In this document: positions 17,819 to 24,837 of the stretch, one piece after another
Numbering within the stretch: the first letter of the stretch is position 1
Layout: every line of letters begins with the position of its first letter
From: AC-32 sp963717725
GTDB taxonomy: Bacteria; Actinomycetota; Thermoleophilia; Gaiellales; Gaiellaceae
Length of the DNA stretch: 55,081 bases
Reading direction: 5' to 3'
NCBI GenBank assembly: GCA_963717725.1
Contig: CAVQWS010000011.1
Coordinates: forward strand, 1-55,081
Program-made: the position numbers and the translations under genes
Notes under the pieces: generated by a model
Seen by the model: the letters and a program-made list of their open reading frames with translations, nothing else
Told to the model about the DNA's origin: nothing
Databases searched by the model: none

Positions 17819-17863
17819 TTGACAAGCGAAGTAGAGTTTAGTCAAATGACTTAGACATTTGAC
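17819..17863 (+). promoter_or_regulatory. Promoter with perfect 8-bp inverted repeat, probable TetR operator
   Basis: TTGACA at 17819-17824 is a consensus -35 box; a TCAAAT hexamer 17 bp further (17842-17847) fits a -10. Overlapping it is a perfect palindrome GTCAAATG-acttaga-CATTTGAC (17841-17863). TetR proteins bind such repeats and block polymerase. The tetR gene lies in the same operon, so autoregulated control of 17882-22033 is likely. AT-rich compared with the surroundings. Confidence 0.7.
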
Positions 17864-17881
17864 TCAAAGGAGGACGACCGA

Positions 17882-19204
17882 ATGCCGCACAGCACCGCTC
17901 CGTCCCTCTACCGCTCGCCTCAGGAGGCGATGCAGGCGCCGCCCGAAGAGTTCCTCTACCTCGCCTGCCTGCGCGAGGGCACAGGTGTCGACGCGCCGGA
18001 CTTCCTCGCCGTCGTCGACACCGAGGACGGCCGCATCGTCCACGAGCTGCCGATGTCGAGTCCCGGCGACGAGCTCCACCATTTCGGCTGGAACCGCTGC
18101 TCGTCCGCCTGCCACGGCCCCGACCGCTCGCACCTGATCATCCCGGGCTTCCGGTCGTCGCGAATCCACGTCGTCGACGTAAGCACCGACCCTCGACGGC
18201 CGCGAATCGAGAAGGTGATCGAGGCCGACGAGATCGTCGCGAAGACCGGCTACACCAGGCCGCACACCGTCCACTGCATGCCCGGGGACAACGTCGTCAT
18301 CTCCATGCTCGGCGACGCCGAGGGGAACGGTGCCGGCGGATTCGCCGTCCTCGACGCGAAGACGTTCGAGGTCAAGGGCCGCTGGGAGAACGGCGGCGAG
18401 ACGCCTCCCTTCAACTACGACTTCTGGTACCAGCCGCGCAAGAACGCCCTCGTCTCGTCGGAGTTCGGCGAGCCGAACGCCTACGAGAAGGGCTTCGATC
18501 CCGAGGACGTGGCGGCCGGACGCTACGGCAGCCGGCTCCACTTCTGGAACCTCACGGAGCGGCGCGTCGAACAGACGGTCAATCTCGGCGAGAACGGCCT
18601 CATCCCGCTCGAGGCGCGCTGGCTGCACGACCCCGACTCCGACGAAGGCTTCGTCGGCGCGGCTCTCTCGAGCACGATGTGGCACTTCCACCGCGACAAC
18701 GGCAGCTTCACGGCCGACCAGGTGATCGCGGTCGAGGGGGTCGAGCTCGAAGGCTGGCCGTTCCCGGTCCCGGGGCTGATCACCGACCTGGTCGTCTCGA
18801 TGGACGACCGCTTCCTCTACTTCGCCAACTGGCTGCACGGCGACATCCGCCGGTACGACATCTCCGACCCGGCGAACCCGAAGCTGACCAGTCAGCTGTG
18901 GCTCGGCGGGGTGATCGGGAAGCCGACCGACGCGCGGCGCGAGCTGAGCGGTGGCCCGAACATGCTGCAGCTCTCCTACGACGGGCGCCGGCTCTACGTC
19001 ACCAACTCGCTCTACTCGACCTGGGACAACCAGTTCTACCCGGAGATGCGCTCGTGGCTTTTGCGGGTCGATTGCGATCCCAACGGCGGCATGGAGATTG
19101 ACGACGACTTCTTCGTCGACTTCCACGACCGGCCCGACGGCCCCGCCCGGGCGCACGAGGTGCGCCTGCAGGGCGGGGATTGCACGACGGAGATCTTCCA
19201 GTGA
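17882..19204 (+). CDS. Selenium-binding protein SBP56 family / methanethiol oxidase
   Basis: 440 aa, full family length. Members of this family with known activity oxidise methanethiol to formaldehyde, hydrogen sulphide and hydrogen peroxide using copper. Conserved signatures are visible: EGTGVDAPDFLAVVDT, DELHHFGWNRCSS (about residues 60-72), TRPHTVHCMPG, DDRFLYFANWLHGDIRRYD and GGPNMLQLSYDGRRLYVTNS. The His residues of the HH, PHTVH and WLHGD motifs are candidates for metal binding. No signal peptide is visible. Strong AGGAGG before the ATG. First gene of an operon with a 42-aa ORF, tetR and a hydrolase-glycosyltransferase gene, behind a palindromic operator. Confidence 0.9.
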   Translation: MPHSTAPSLYRSPQEAMQAPPEEFLYLACLREGTGVDAPDFLAVVDTEDGRIVHELPMSSPGDELHHFGWNRCSSACHGPDRSHLIIPGFRSSRIHVVDVSTDPRRPRIEKVIEADEIVAKTGYTRPHTVHCMPGDNVVISMLGDAEGNGAGGFAVLDAKTFEVKGRWENGGETPPFNYDFWYQPRKNALVSSEFGEPNAYEKGFDPEDVAAGRYGSRLHFWNLTERRVEQTVNLGENGLIPLEARWLHDPDSDEGFVGAALSSTMWHFHRDNGSFTADQVIAVEGVELEGWPFPVPGLITDLVVSMDDRFLYFANWLHGDIRRYDISDPANPKLTSQLWLGGVIGKPTDARRELSGGPNMLQLSYDGRRLYVTNSLYSTWDNQFYPEMRSWLLRVDCDPNGGMEIDDDFFVDFHDRPDGPARAHEVRLQGGDCTTEIFQ

Positions 19205-19332
19205 TGCTGGCGCACATCATGGGGATCCCAGTCGAGGAGACCGTGCTGCAATTCGCACCTGCGGGCGCGGTGACCGTGACCGCCTTCGCGATCGCCGGCC
19301 GGCGGCTGCTCAGTCGAATGAAGAGGCGCTGA
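19204..19332 (+). CDS. Small hydrophobic ORF, 42 aa
   Basis: Starts at the ATG sharing one base with the SBP56 stop (TGATG, typical translational coupling). The product has a hydrophobic middle (VTVTAFAIAGRRLL) and a basic end (SRMKRR), suggesting a small membrane or membrane-associated peptide. It has no recognised family. Position between SBP56 and tetR, exact coupling and clean ending 11 bp before the next GTG argue that it is real; its size means chance cannot be excluded. Confidence 0.5.
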   Translation: MLAHIMGIPVEETVLQFAPAGAVTVTAFAIAGRRLLSRMKRR

Positions 19333-19343
19333 AGGCAGCTGAC

Positions 19344-19919
19344 GTGACGGAGACCGTGCCCACCACCCCGCGGGCCGCGGCCGAAGAAGCCTTGCTCGAC
19401 GCGGCGGAGCGGCTGCTCGTCGACGTCGGGCACGCGGGCATCACGACGCGACGGCTCGCGGAGGAGGCGGGCGTCAACCACGGCCTCGTCCACTACTACT
19501 TCGGCTCGAACGAGAACCTGATGGTGCGCGCGCTCGAGCGCTTCACCGAGCGCCTGATCGCCCGCCAGCGGGAGCTGTACGCGGCCGAGATGCCGTTCGT
19601 CGAGAAGTGGCGGACGGCGATGCGCTACCTGGTGAGTGAGGACGTCACCTACGAGAAGGTCTGGCTCGAGCTGCAGGCGCTTGCCTGGAACGACGAAGGC
19701 CTGCGCGAGCGATTGGCTCGGGTGAACGCCGAATGGCGGGCTGTGCTCACCGAGGCATTCGCAGAGCCGCATCGGGAGCTGGGGATCGACATGCCGCTCG
19801 AGGCGCTCGTCTCTCTGGTGCTGACCTTCAACATCGGGATCGCCGTCGAGCGCCTCGGCGGCGTCGATACCGGGCACGCGGAGCTCCTGGAGTGGATCGA
19901 CCAATGGCTGTCGAGCTGA
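19344..19919 (+). CDS. TetR-family transcriptional regulator
   Basis: 191 aa. The N-terminal TetR_N helix-turn-helix is clear: ALLDAAERLLVDVG, ITTRRLAEEAGVNHGLVHYYFGS (about residues 15-60) with the conserved YYFGS end. The C-terminal ligand domain contains WLELQALAW and a LVLTFNIGIAVERL helix. GTG start at 19344 chosen because the downstream sequence fits the family and the SBP56-side coupling; no strong Shine-Dalgarno sequence is visible. Its ORF overlaps the next gene by 16 bp. The palindrome at 17841-17863 before SBP56 is the best candidate operator. Confidence 0.9.
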   Translation: MTETVPTTPRAAAEEALLDAAERLLVDVGHAGITTRRLAEEAGVNHGLVHYYFGSNENLMVRALERFTERLIARQRELYAAEMPFVEKWRTAMRYLVSEDVTYEKVWLELQALAWNDEGLRERLARVNAEWRAVLTEAFAEPHRELGIDMPLEALVSLVLTFNIGIAVERLGGVDTGHAELLEWIDQWLSS

Positions 19920-22033
19920 CCGCACCCGCGGCCGAACAGACCCGGGCGCGCTACCCGGACGAGTCCGGCTACGTCGAGCGCGACGGCGTGCGGGTCTCCT
20001 ACGAGGTCTACGGGTCGGGCGAGCCGACGGTCATGCTCCTGCCGACCTGGTCGCTCGTCCACTCGCGGCACTGGAAGATGCAGATCCCCTACCTTGCGCG
20101 CCACTGCCGCGTGGTCGCGTTCGACGGGCGCGGGAACGGCCGCTCCGACCGGCCGCGGGACGCGGCGGCGTACGACGAGCGCGAGTTCGCGGCCGACGCG
20201 CTCGCGGTGATGGACGCGACCAAGACGGAGCGAGCCGTGATCGTCGGGTTCTCCCTCGGCGGGCAGCGCGGCCTGCTGCTTGCGGCCGAGCATCCGGAGC
20301 GCATCGACGGCGCCGTCTTCATCGGGCCGAATTTCCCCGGCGGGGGCTCACCGCTGCCCGAGCGGACACTCTACGACTTCGACACCGAGTACGACACCGT
20401 CGAGGGCTGGGCGAAGCACAATCGCTTCCACTGGCTGCGCGACTACCGCGACTGGGTCGAGTTCTTCATCGCGAACTGGTTCCCGGAGCCGCACTCGACG
20501 AAGCCGATCGAGGACGCCGTCAGCTGGGGGCTCGAGACCGACGCCGAGACCATGATCGCGACGATGGAGGCCCCAGACTTGACCCCGGAAGAGTCACAGG
20601 CGCTCTGTCAAAGTGTTCGCTGCCCCGTGCTCGTGATCCACGGCGAGCGCGATGCGACCACGTCCGTCACCCGCGGCGCGGCGTTCGCGGAGCAGACCGG
20701 CGGCGAGCTCGTCGTGCTCGAAGGATCGGGACACGCACCACACATCCGCGATCCGGTCAGGGTCAATCTCCTGCTCCGCGACTTCGTCGTCCCGCCGAAG
20801 CCGGCCGCGCGCTGGGTGCGCGGTAAGTCGCGCCGCAAGCGCGCGCTCTACATCTCCTCCCCCATCGGCCTCGGCCATGCCCAGCGCGACGCGGCGATCG
20901 CCGACGAGCTGCGCAAGCTGCACCCCGACCTCGAGATCGACTGGCTGGCGCAGCACCCTGTCACCGCCGTGCTCGAGGCTCGCGGAGAACGGATCCACCC
21001 GGCCAGCGCGTTCCTCGCGAACGAGTCCGGCCACATCGAGAGCGAGTCGGCCGAGCACGACCTGCACTGCTTCCAGGCGATCAGGCGGATGGACGAGATC
21101 CTGCTCTCGAACTTCATGGTCTTCCACGACCTCGTGCGCGATGAGCAGTACGACCTCTGGATCGGCGACGAGGCGTGGGAGCTCGACTACTACCTGCACG
21201 AGAACCCGGAGCAGAAGCAGGCCGCCTACGTGTGGCTGACCGATTTCGTCGGCTGGCTGCCGATGCAGGACGGCGGCGAGCACGAGGCGTTCCTGACCGC
21301 CGATTACAACGCGGAAATGATCGAGCACATCGCGCGCTTCCCACGTGTGCGCGACCAGGCCGTCTTCGTCGGCAACGAGCCCGACATCGTCCCTGACTCG
21401 TTCGGGCCGGAGCTGCCGGCGATTCGCGACTGGACGCACGAGCACTTCTCCTTTGCCGGCTACGTGACCGGTTTCGACCCATCGGACTTCGCCGACCGCG
21501 CGGCGCTCCGCCACGAGCTCGGATACCGCGAGGACGAGCGGGTCTGCATCGTCACGGTCGGCGGCTCGGGCGTCGGCGGGCACCTGCTGCGTCGGGTGAT
21601 CGAGGCGTTTCCGGAGGCCAAGGAGCGGGTCCCGGCGCTGCGGATGATCGTCGTCGCCGGCCCGAGGATCGATCCGGCGACCCTGCCGCAGCACGAGGGG
21701 CTCGAGGTGCGCGCCTACGTCCACGACCTCTACCGCCACCTCGCGGCCTGCGACCTCGCCGTCGTGCAGGGCGGGCTGACCACGTGCATGGAGCTGACGG
21801 CGAACCAGCGGCCGTTCCTGTACTTCCCGCTGCGCCACCACTTCGAGCAGAACTTCCACGTGCGCCACCGGCTCGGGCGCTACGGCGCCGGCCGCGCGAT
21901 GGACTTCGAGGTCGCCACACCGGAGACGATCGCTGAGGCGATCGCCGATGAGATCGGGCGGCCGGTCGAGTACCGCCCCGTGGAGCGCGACGGCGCCGAG
22001 AGGGCCGCTGCGCTCATCGCCGAGCTGCTCTGA
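19904..22033 (+). CDS. Fusion of alpha/beta-hydrolase and GT-B glycosyltransferase-like domain
   Basis: 709 aa. Residues about 15-300 form an alpha/beta-hydrolase: oxyanion region LLPTWSLVHS, nucleophile elbow GFSLGGQ, acid at HGERDATTS and His at GSGHAPHIRDP. Residues about 310-709 begin RALYISSPIGLGHAQRDAAIADEL and end with the GT28/MGT-like region VTVGGSGVGGHLL, DLAVVQGGLTTCMEL and FPLRHHFEQNFHV, the usual nucleotide-sugar binding half of GT-B enzymes. All visible catalytic positions are kept in the hydrolase half. Substrates unknown. The ATG overlaps the end of tetR, so it belongs to the SBP56 operon. A fusion of these two folds is uncommon. Confidence 0.85.
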   Translation: MAVELTAPAAEQTRARYPDESGYVERDGVRVSYEVYGSGEPTVMLLPTWSLVHSRHWKMQIPYLARHCRVVAFDGRGNGRSDRPRDAAAYDEREFAADALAVMDATKTERAVIVGFSLGGQRGLLLAAEHPERIDGAVFIGPNFPGGGSPLPERTLYDFDTEYDTVEGWAKHNRFHWLRDYRDWVEFFIANWFPEPHSTKPIEDAVSWGLETDAETMIATMEAPDLTPEESQALCQSVRCPVLVIHGERDATTSVTRGAAFAEQTGGELVVLEGSGHAPHIRDPVRVNLLLRDFVVPPKPAARWVRGKSRRKRALYISSPIGLGHAQRDAAIADELRKLHPDLEIDWLAQHPVTAVLEARGERIHPASAFLANESGHIESESAEHDLHCFQAIRRMDEILLSNFMVFHDLVRDEQYDLWIGDEAWELDYYLHENPEQKQAAYVWLTDFVGWLPMQDGGEHEAFLTADYNAEMIEHIARFPRVRDQAVFVGNEPDIVPDSFGPELPAIRDWTHEHFSFAGYVTGFDPSDFADRAALRHELGYREDERVCIVTVGGSGVGGHLLRRVIEAFPEAKERVPALRMIVVAGPRIDPATLPQHEGLEVRAYVHDLYRHLAACDLAVVQGGLTTCMELTANQRPFLYFPLRHHFEQNFHVRHRLGRYGAGRAMDFEVATPETIAEAIADEIGRPVEYRPVERDGAERAAALIAELL

Positions 22034-22034
22034 A

Positions 22035-22063
22035 CGGCTGAGGACGTAGCCGGCGCTCAGCCG
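22035..22063 (+). terminator. Stem-loop after the SBP56 operon
   Basis: CGGCTGAG (22035-22042) pairs with CTCAGCCG (22056-22063) across a 13-nt loop just after the stop codon. No T-run follows, so termination is possible but not certain. Confidence 0.4.
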
Positions 22064-22452
22064 CGCGGTTTCGGGTCGGAAGTCCAGCGCGCGAGGCTCA
22101 TCGCCAGCGGGGTGGGGTGGTGGGGCTGCCCCGGGGTTGACCGGTCTTCACGCCCTGGAACGGGGCGGCGGGATCTCGCCGGGGCGCTGAGGCCTCGCCT
22201 GCTGCTGATCACGGGCTGATCACGAGCCTCGGAAGCTCGCATGGATACTGGGGTTGCGGTGTGACTCCCTGCTAGTCCCGCAGGCGTCTGGGCTGCCCTT
22301 GGGCGAGCGGCTTGGGGCCTGGAAGTGACTTGGCTTGTGGCTTTGTCTCAGCGTGGGGCTGGCGGCGAAGCCGGACGCAAGCGCGGCACACCCCCTTTCA
22401 TCGAGCGGAGAGGGCGGCTGTTGCGCCCTCTCCGCTAGGCTCGCTGCGTCGC
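22064..22452. repeat. Non-coding stretch with repeat S2 (GAGGCTCA box and TGATCA pair)
   Basis: No gene is seen in these 390 bp. GCGAGGCTCA with a following G-rich tract (22091-22120) resembles 37023-37052 and, more loosely, 28731-28757. About 113 bp later comes TGATCA-CGGGC-TGATCA (22206-22222). The same box-to-motif distance (115 bp) is found at 37025-37156. Confidence 0.6.
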
Positions 22453-23034
22453 CTACGGGTCGAGCAGATACGCGACCGATGGGCCGCAGATGTCGACGCC
22501 CTCCGCACCCAAGTGCGGGCCTTCGAACGAGACGTTCGTCGTGATGTAGTCGCCCGTTGTCGCGTCGAAGACGTCCTCGAAGACCAGGACGCCCGCGCTC
22601 CGGAGCGGCTGGCCATCGGCCGCCTTCAGCACTGGACCATCGAGGGCCTGGAACTTCAGCGCCAGGCCGTTGATCGCCGTGACGAAGCTGATCGTTCCGT
22701 TGCCGTTGTCGATCGGCCCGTGCGACTTTGCCGTGGTCGATGCCGAAGAGACGATTGCCTTGCCCGTCGCCGTTGCCGTAAAGACCCGGGTGAAGCGGAC
22801 GTTATCGATGATGTTTCCGCCGGCATCCACCATGTAGTGCTCCACGATGGTGTCGACGGCCGTCCCCTGGACCTGACCGCACCAGGTCGCTGGATGGACG
22901 TCGGGCGGTGGGCGGAACTGCTGGTTCACGACCGGCGGCCCCGTAAAGCCGAGCGCCGAGGTCGCCGCCGCCAGCGCCGCTGCCACCACCACCAGGGTGG
23001 CGAGCAGATGCTTGACCTTGAAGATCTTGGACAT
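22453..23034 (-). CDS. Secreted protein of unknown function
   Basis: 193 aa from the ATG at 23034, which has AAAGGAGGTGAC immediately upstream. Signal peptide: LLATLVVVAAALAAATSALGF. The mature part contains GNIIDNVRFTRVFTATATGKAIVSSAS, NGNGTISFVTAINGLALKFQ and a C-terminal FEDVFDATTGDYITTNVSF, a beta-sandwich-like pattern, with Cys near both ends. No enzyme motif. Last gene of a four-gene minus-strand group (24733 to 22453) downstream of the SARP regulator and its probable binding site; the three exported proteins share a similar layout. Confidence 0.75.
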   Translation of the reverse strand: MSKIFKVKHLLATLVVVAAALAAATSALGFTGPPVVNQQFRPPPDVHPATWCGQVQGTAVDTIVEHYMVDAGGNIIDNVRFTRVFTATATGKAIVSSASTTAKSHGPIDNGNGTISFVTAINGLALKFQALDGPVLKAADGQPLRSAGVLVFEDVFDATTGDYITTNVSFEGPHLGAEGVDICGPSVAYLLDP

Positions 23035-23101
23035 GTCACCTCCTTTCGCGTGTTCGCTCAGCACGAAGTCCTGGCAAGTGCGCGCCTGACTCACCGCGAG
23101 C

Positions 23102-23635
23102 TCAAGGAACGACTGGGCGAACGAGGACGGTGTTCGTCCAGTGCTGATACGGGTCTGACGCGCCGGGTGCGACGATGTCGAGCTTGCCGCTGGCTTCGGC
23201 CGCGGGCAGTTGGTCGATGCTCGTGAGTGGGACGAATATGGGGCTGTAGGCGTAGGCCCAGCTGTATCGGAGCTCGACGACGCGCCGGAGCGGATTGTTG
23301 ACGTCGGCCGCGATGTGGTCGTGGTAGGGGAGGGGTGCGGGAAGCCCGTTGTTCTGGGGCTGGTAGCCGGACGGGAGTGTGATCGGTCCGGTCGTGCCGG
23401 CGGCGACGGGGAAGCCGATGATGTAGAAGGGCGCTGACTGTGCGAGAACTCCCGCTGATGCGTCGACGTCGACGGCGGCTTCCGTGTTGATGGTGTACGT
23501 GTTGCCGCCGGCGTAGATGTGTTCTGTTTGCTGCGCTGCGGTACCCGCGCTGGCGACGGTGAGGGCGCCGACGGTGAGAGCTGTCGCGAGAGTCGCGATC
23601 AGCGTTCGCCGTCGAGCGCGCCGTAGATGGGTCAT
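23102..23635 (-). CDS. Secreted protein of unknown function with two possible starts
   Basis: 177 aa from the ATG at 23635, preceded by AAGGAGG, giving signal peptide TLIATLATALTVGALTVASAG and a mature domain with AGGNTYTINTEAAVDVDASAG, GFPVAAGTTGPITLPSGYQ and NNPLRRVVELRYSWAYAYSP. An upstream in-frame ATG at 23758, with its own GGGAGG, would add a first hydrophobic segment (SLALAVAGLAALLVAGA), giving two tandem signal-like helices. Both starts look usable; the later one is preferred because it gives a standard signal peptide. No family recognised. Part of the group ending at 22453. Confidence 0.7.
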   Translation of the reverse strand: MTHLRRARRRTLIATLATALTVGALTVASAGTAAQQTEHIYAGGNTYTINTEAAVDVDASAGVLAQSAPFYIIGFPVAAGTTGPITLPSGYQPQNNGLPAPLPYHDHIAADVNNPLRRVVELRYSWAYAYSPIFVPLTSIDQLPAAEASGKLDIVAPGASDPYQHWTNTVLVRPVVP

Positions 23636-23795
23636 GAGGTGCCTCCTTCTGCTGTCACTGGGTGGTTGCGCCCCGGCTACTAGAAGCGCCGCCAGTCCGG
23701 CGACCGCTAGGGCGAGAGAGGTGATACGACGCAGTCGCTTGGTGAAGCGAAACCGCATGCGTGCCCTCCCTGCTCCCTGGGTTCGTAGCCGCGGG

Positions 23796-24314
23796 CTAGT
23801 CATCGGAGCCCGCGAGCTTGAGCCGCCCGGACAAGGTCGCAGTGTGTGTAGCGATGTCGATGGTCACGTCTCCGCTGCCGCGTGCTCCGGCGAAGACGCC
23901 GGTGCTCGAGAGGCCGTCGACCTGATAAGTGCCGGTGAAGACGAGCCCCGACGGCGTCGGGCACTTGATGCCCGTCTCCCGAAGGGCGAGTGTTCCGTCG
24001 CTCGCGACGATGCGCCGAGTGTCCGATTCGCTGTCGCTCCCATCCCCGCACGGGTGGACAGCCCGGTCCTGCGTGACGCCGACGATCTCGCTGACAGCTC
24101 CAAACCCGTCGAGCGTGCCGTTCGCAGTCAGGATCAGCTGGAAGACCCCGAGGTCGGCGACTCGGTTCGTGATCGAGGCGGGGGTCTCGGTAAACGTCAC
24201 CTCGAGCCGGTTCGCGTGGTTTGTCGGCTCGGCGCGGACGGCAATGGCAAGCGCGCTCGCGAGTGCCGCGGCGGCGATTGCGACGAACGTCAGGCGGATC
24301 AATTGCTTCATCAT
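23796..24314 (-). CDS. Secreted protein of unknown function
   Basis: 172 aa with signal peptide RLTFVAIAAAALASALAIAV and a mature domain starting with NRLEVTFTETPASITNRVADLGVFQLIL. Two Cys (HPCGDGSDSESDTRR and GIKCPTPSG) could form a disulphide. The end (GDVTIDIATHTATLSGRLKL) is beta-rich. The ATG at 24314 (or the adjacent one at 24311) follows GAGGAGGTAGCAG and overlaps the stop of the SnoaL-like gene, so the two are translationally coupled. Function unknown. Confidence 0.75.
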   Translation of the reverse strand: MMKQLIRLTFVAIAAAALASALAIAVRAEPTNHANRLEVTFTETPASITNRVADLGVFQLILTANGTLDGFGAVSEIVGVTQDRAVHPCGDGSDSESDTRRIVASDGTLALRETGIKCPTPSGLVFTGTYQVDGLSSTGVFAGARGSGDVTIDIATHTATLSGRLKLAGSDD

Positions 24315-24733
24315 CTGCTACCTCCTCTGCCGCCACGGGCCCTTGGAGAGGCCTGTGACAGCTCGCGGTTGAACGTGTCGACGGCTCGCCGCCACGAGCC
24401 GTCGGGCTCCTGCCTGTAGAGGACGACGTAGGCGCCACGCTCGAGCGTCGGTTCATCCTCCGCCCGTTGCAGCACCATGCGGTAGCGGCCGACCTCGTAG
24501 ACGAATCGGTCTGCTTCGCCGCGCTCGAGCGGTTCCAACTCGACACCGCGGATACCTATCTCGATCCCGCTCTGCCAGAAGTTCTGGATCGCCTTCCGTC
24601 CCTTGATCGCTTCCCCGGTCGGGGGCAGCAGGATCGCGTGCTCGTCGTACGTTGACGCGGCGGCCGCAGCGTCGCCGCGAGCAAGCTCCTGCAGGAACCG
24701 CTCTTTGCTCGCGTCGATCTCTGCTCCCACCAT
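24311..24733 (-). CDS. SnoaL-like / YybH-type NTF2-fold protein
   Basis: About 140 aa from the ATG at 24733. The pattern FLQELARGDAAAAASTYDEHAILLPPTGEAIKGRKAI, followed by a strand-rich half with YEVGRYRM and YVVLYRQEPDGSWRRAVDTFN, is typical of SgcJ/EcaC-type NTF2-like proteins (cone-shaped ligand pocket). Members bind or transform small ligands; no ligand is evident. First gene of the minus-strand group and the one nearest the SARP box. An in-frame start at 24760 is also possible but gives an unusual N-terminus. Confidence 0.8.
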   Translation of the reverse strand: MVGAEIDASKERFLQELARGDAAAAASTYDEHAILLPPTGEAIKGRKAIQNFWQSGIEIGIRGVELEPLERGEADRFVYEVGRYRMVLQRAEDEPTLERGAYVVLYRQEPDGSWRRAVDTFNRELSQASPRARGGRGGSR

Positions 24734-24785
24734 CTGTCTCCCGTCTCCGAGGCAGAACACCTGCTCGAAGCGTCCAGAAGACAGG

Positions 24786-24814
24786 TTGAAAGGCGGTTGA
24801 AACTGCGTTGAAGT
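24786..24814. promoter_or_regulatory. Triple heptamer direct repeat, probable SARP binding site
   Basis: TTGAAAG-gcgg-TTGAAAC-tgcg-TTGAAGT: three heptamers at 24786, 24797 and 24808, exactly 11 bp apart, each with a 4-bp spacer. SARP activators are known to bind 7-bp direct repeats with 11-bp period upstream of their target promoters. This site lies between the 3' end of the SARP gene and the start of the four-gene group at 24733, about 53-80 bp upstream of it, where an activator would act. Confidence 0.7.
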
Positions 24815-24837
24815 GAGAGTGAGACCGGCGAACGTCG

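Noticed and set aside
20594..21868. 424-aa minus-strand open frame opposite the hydrolase-glycosyltransferase gene
   Set aside because: Antisense shadow of a gene with clear motifs and operon coupling.
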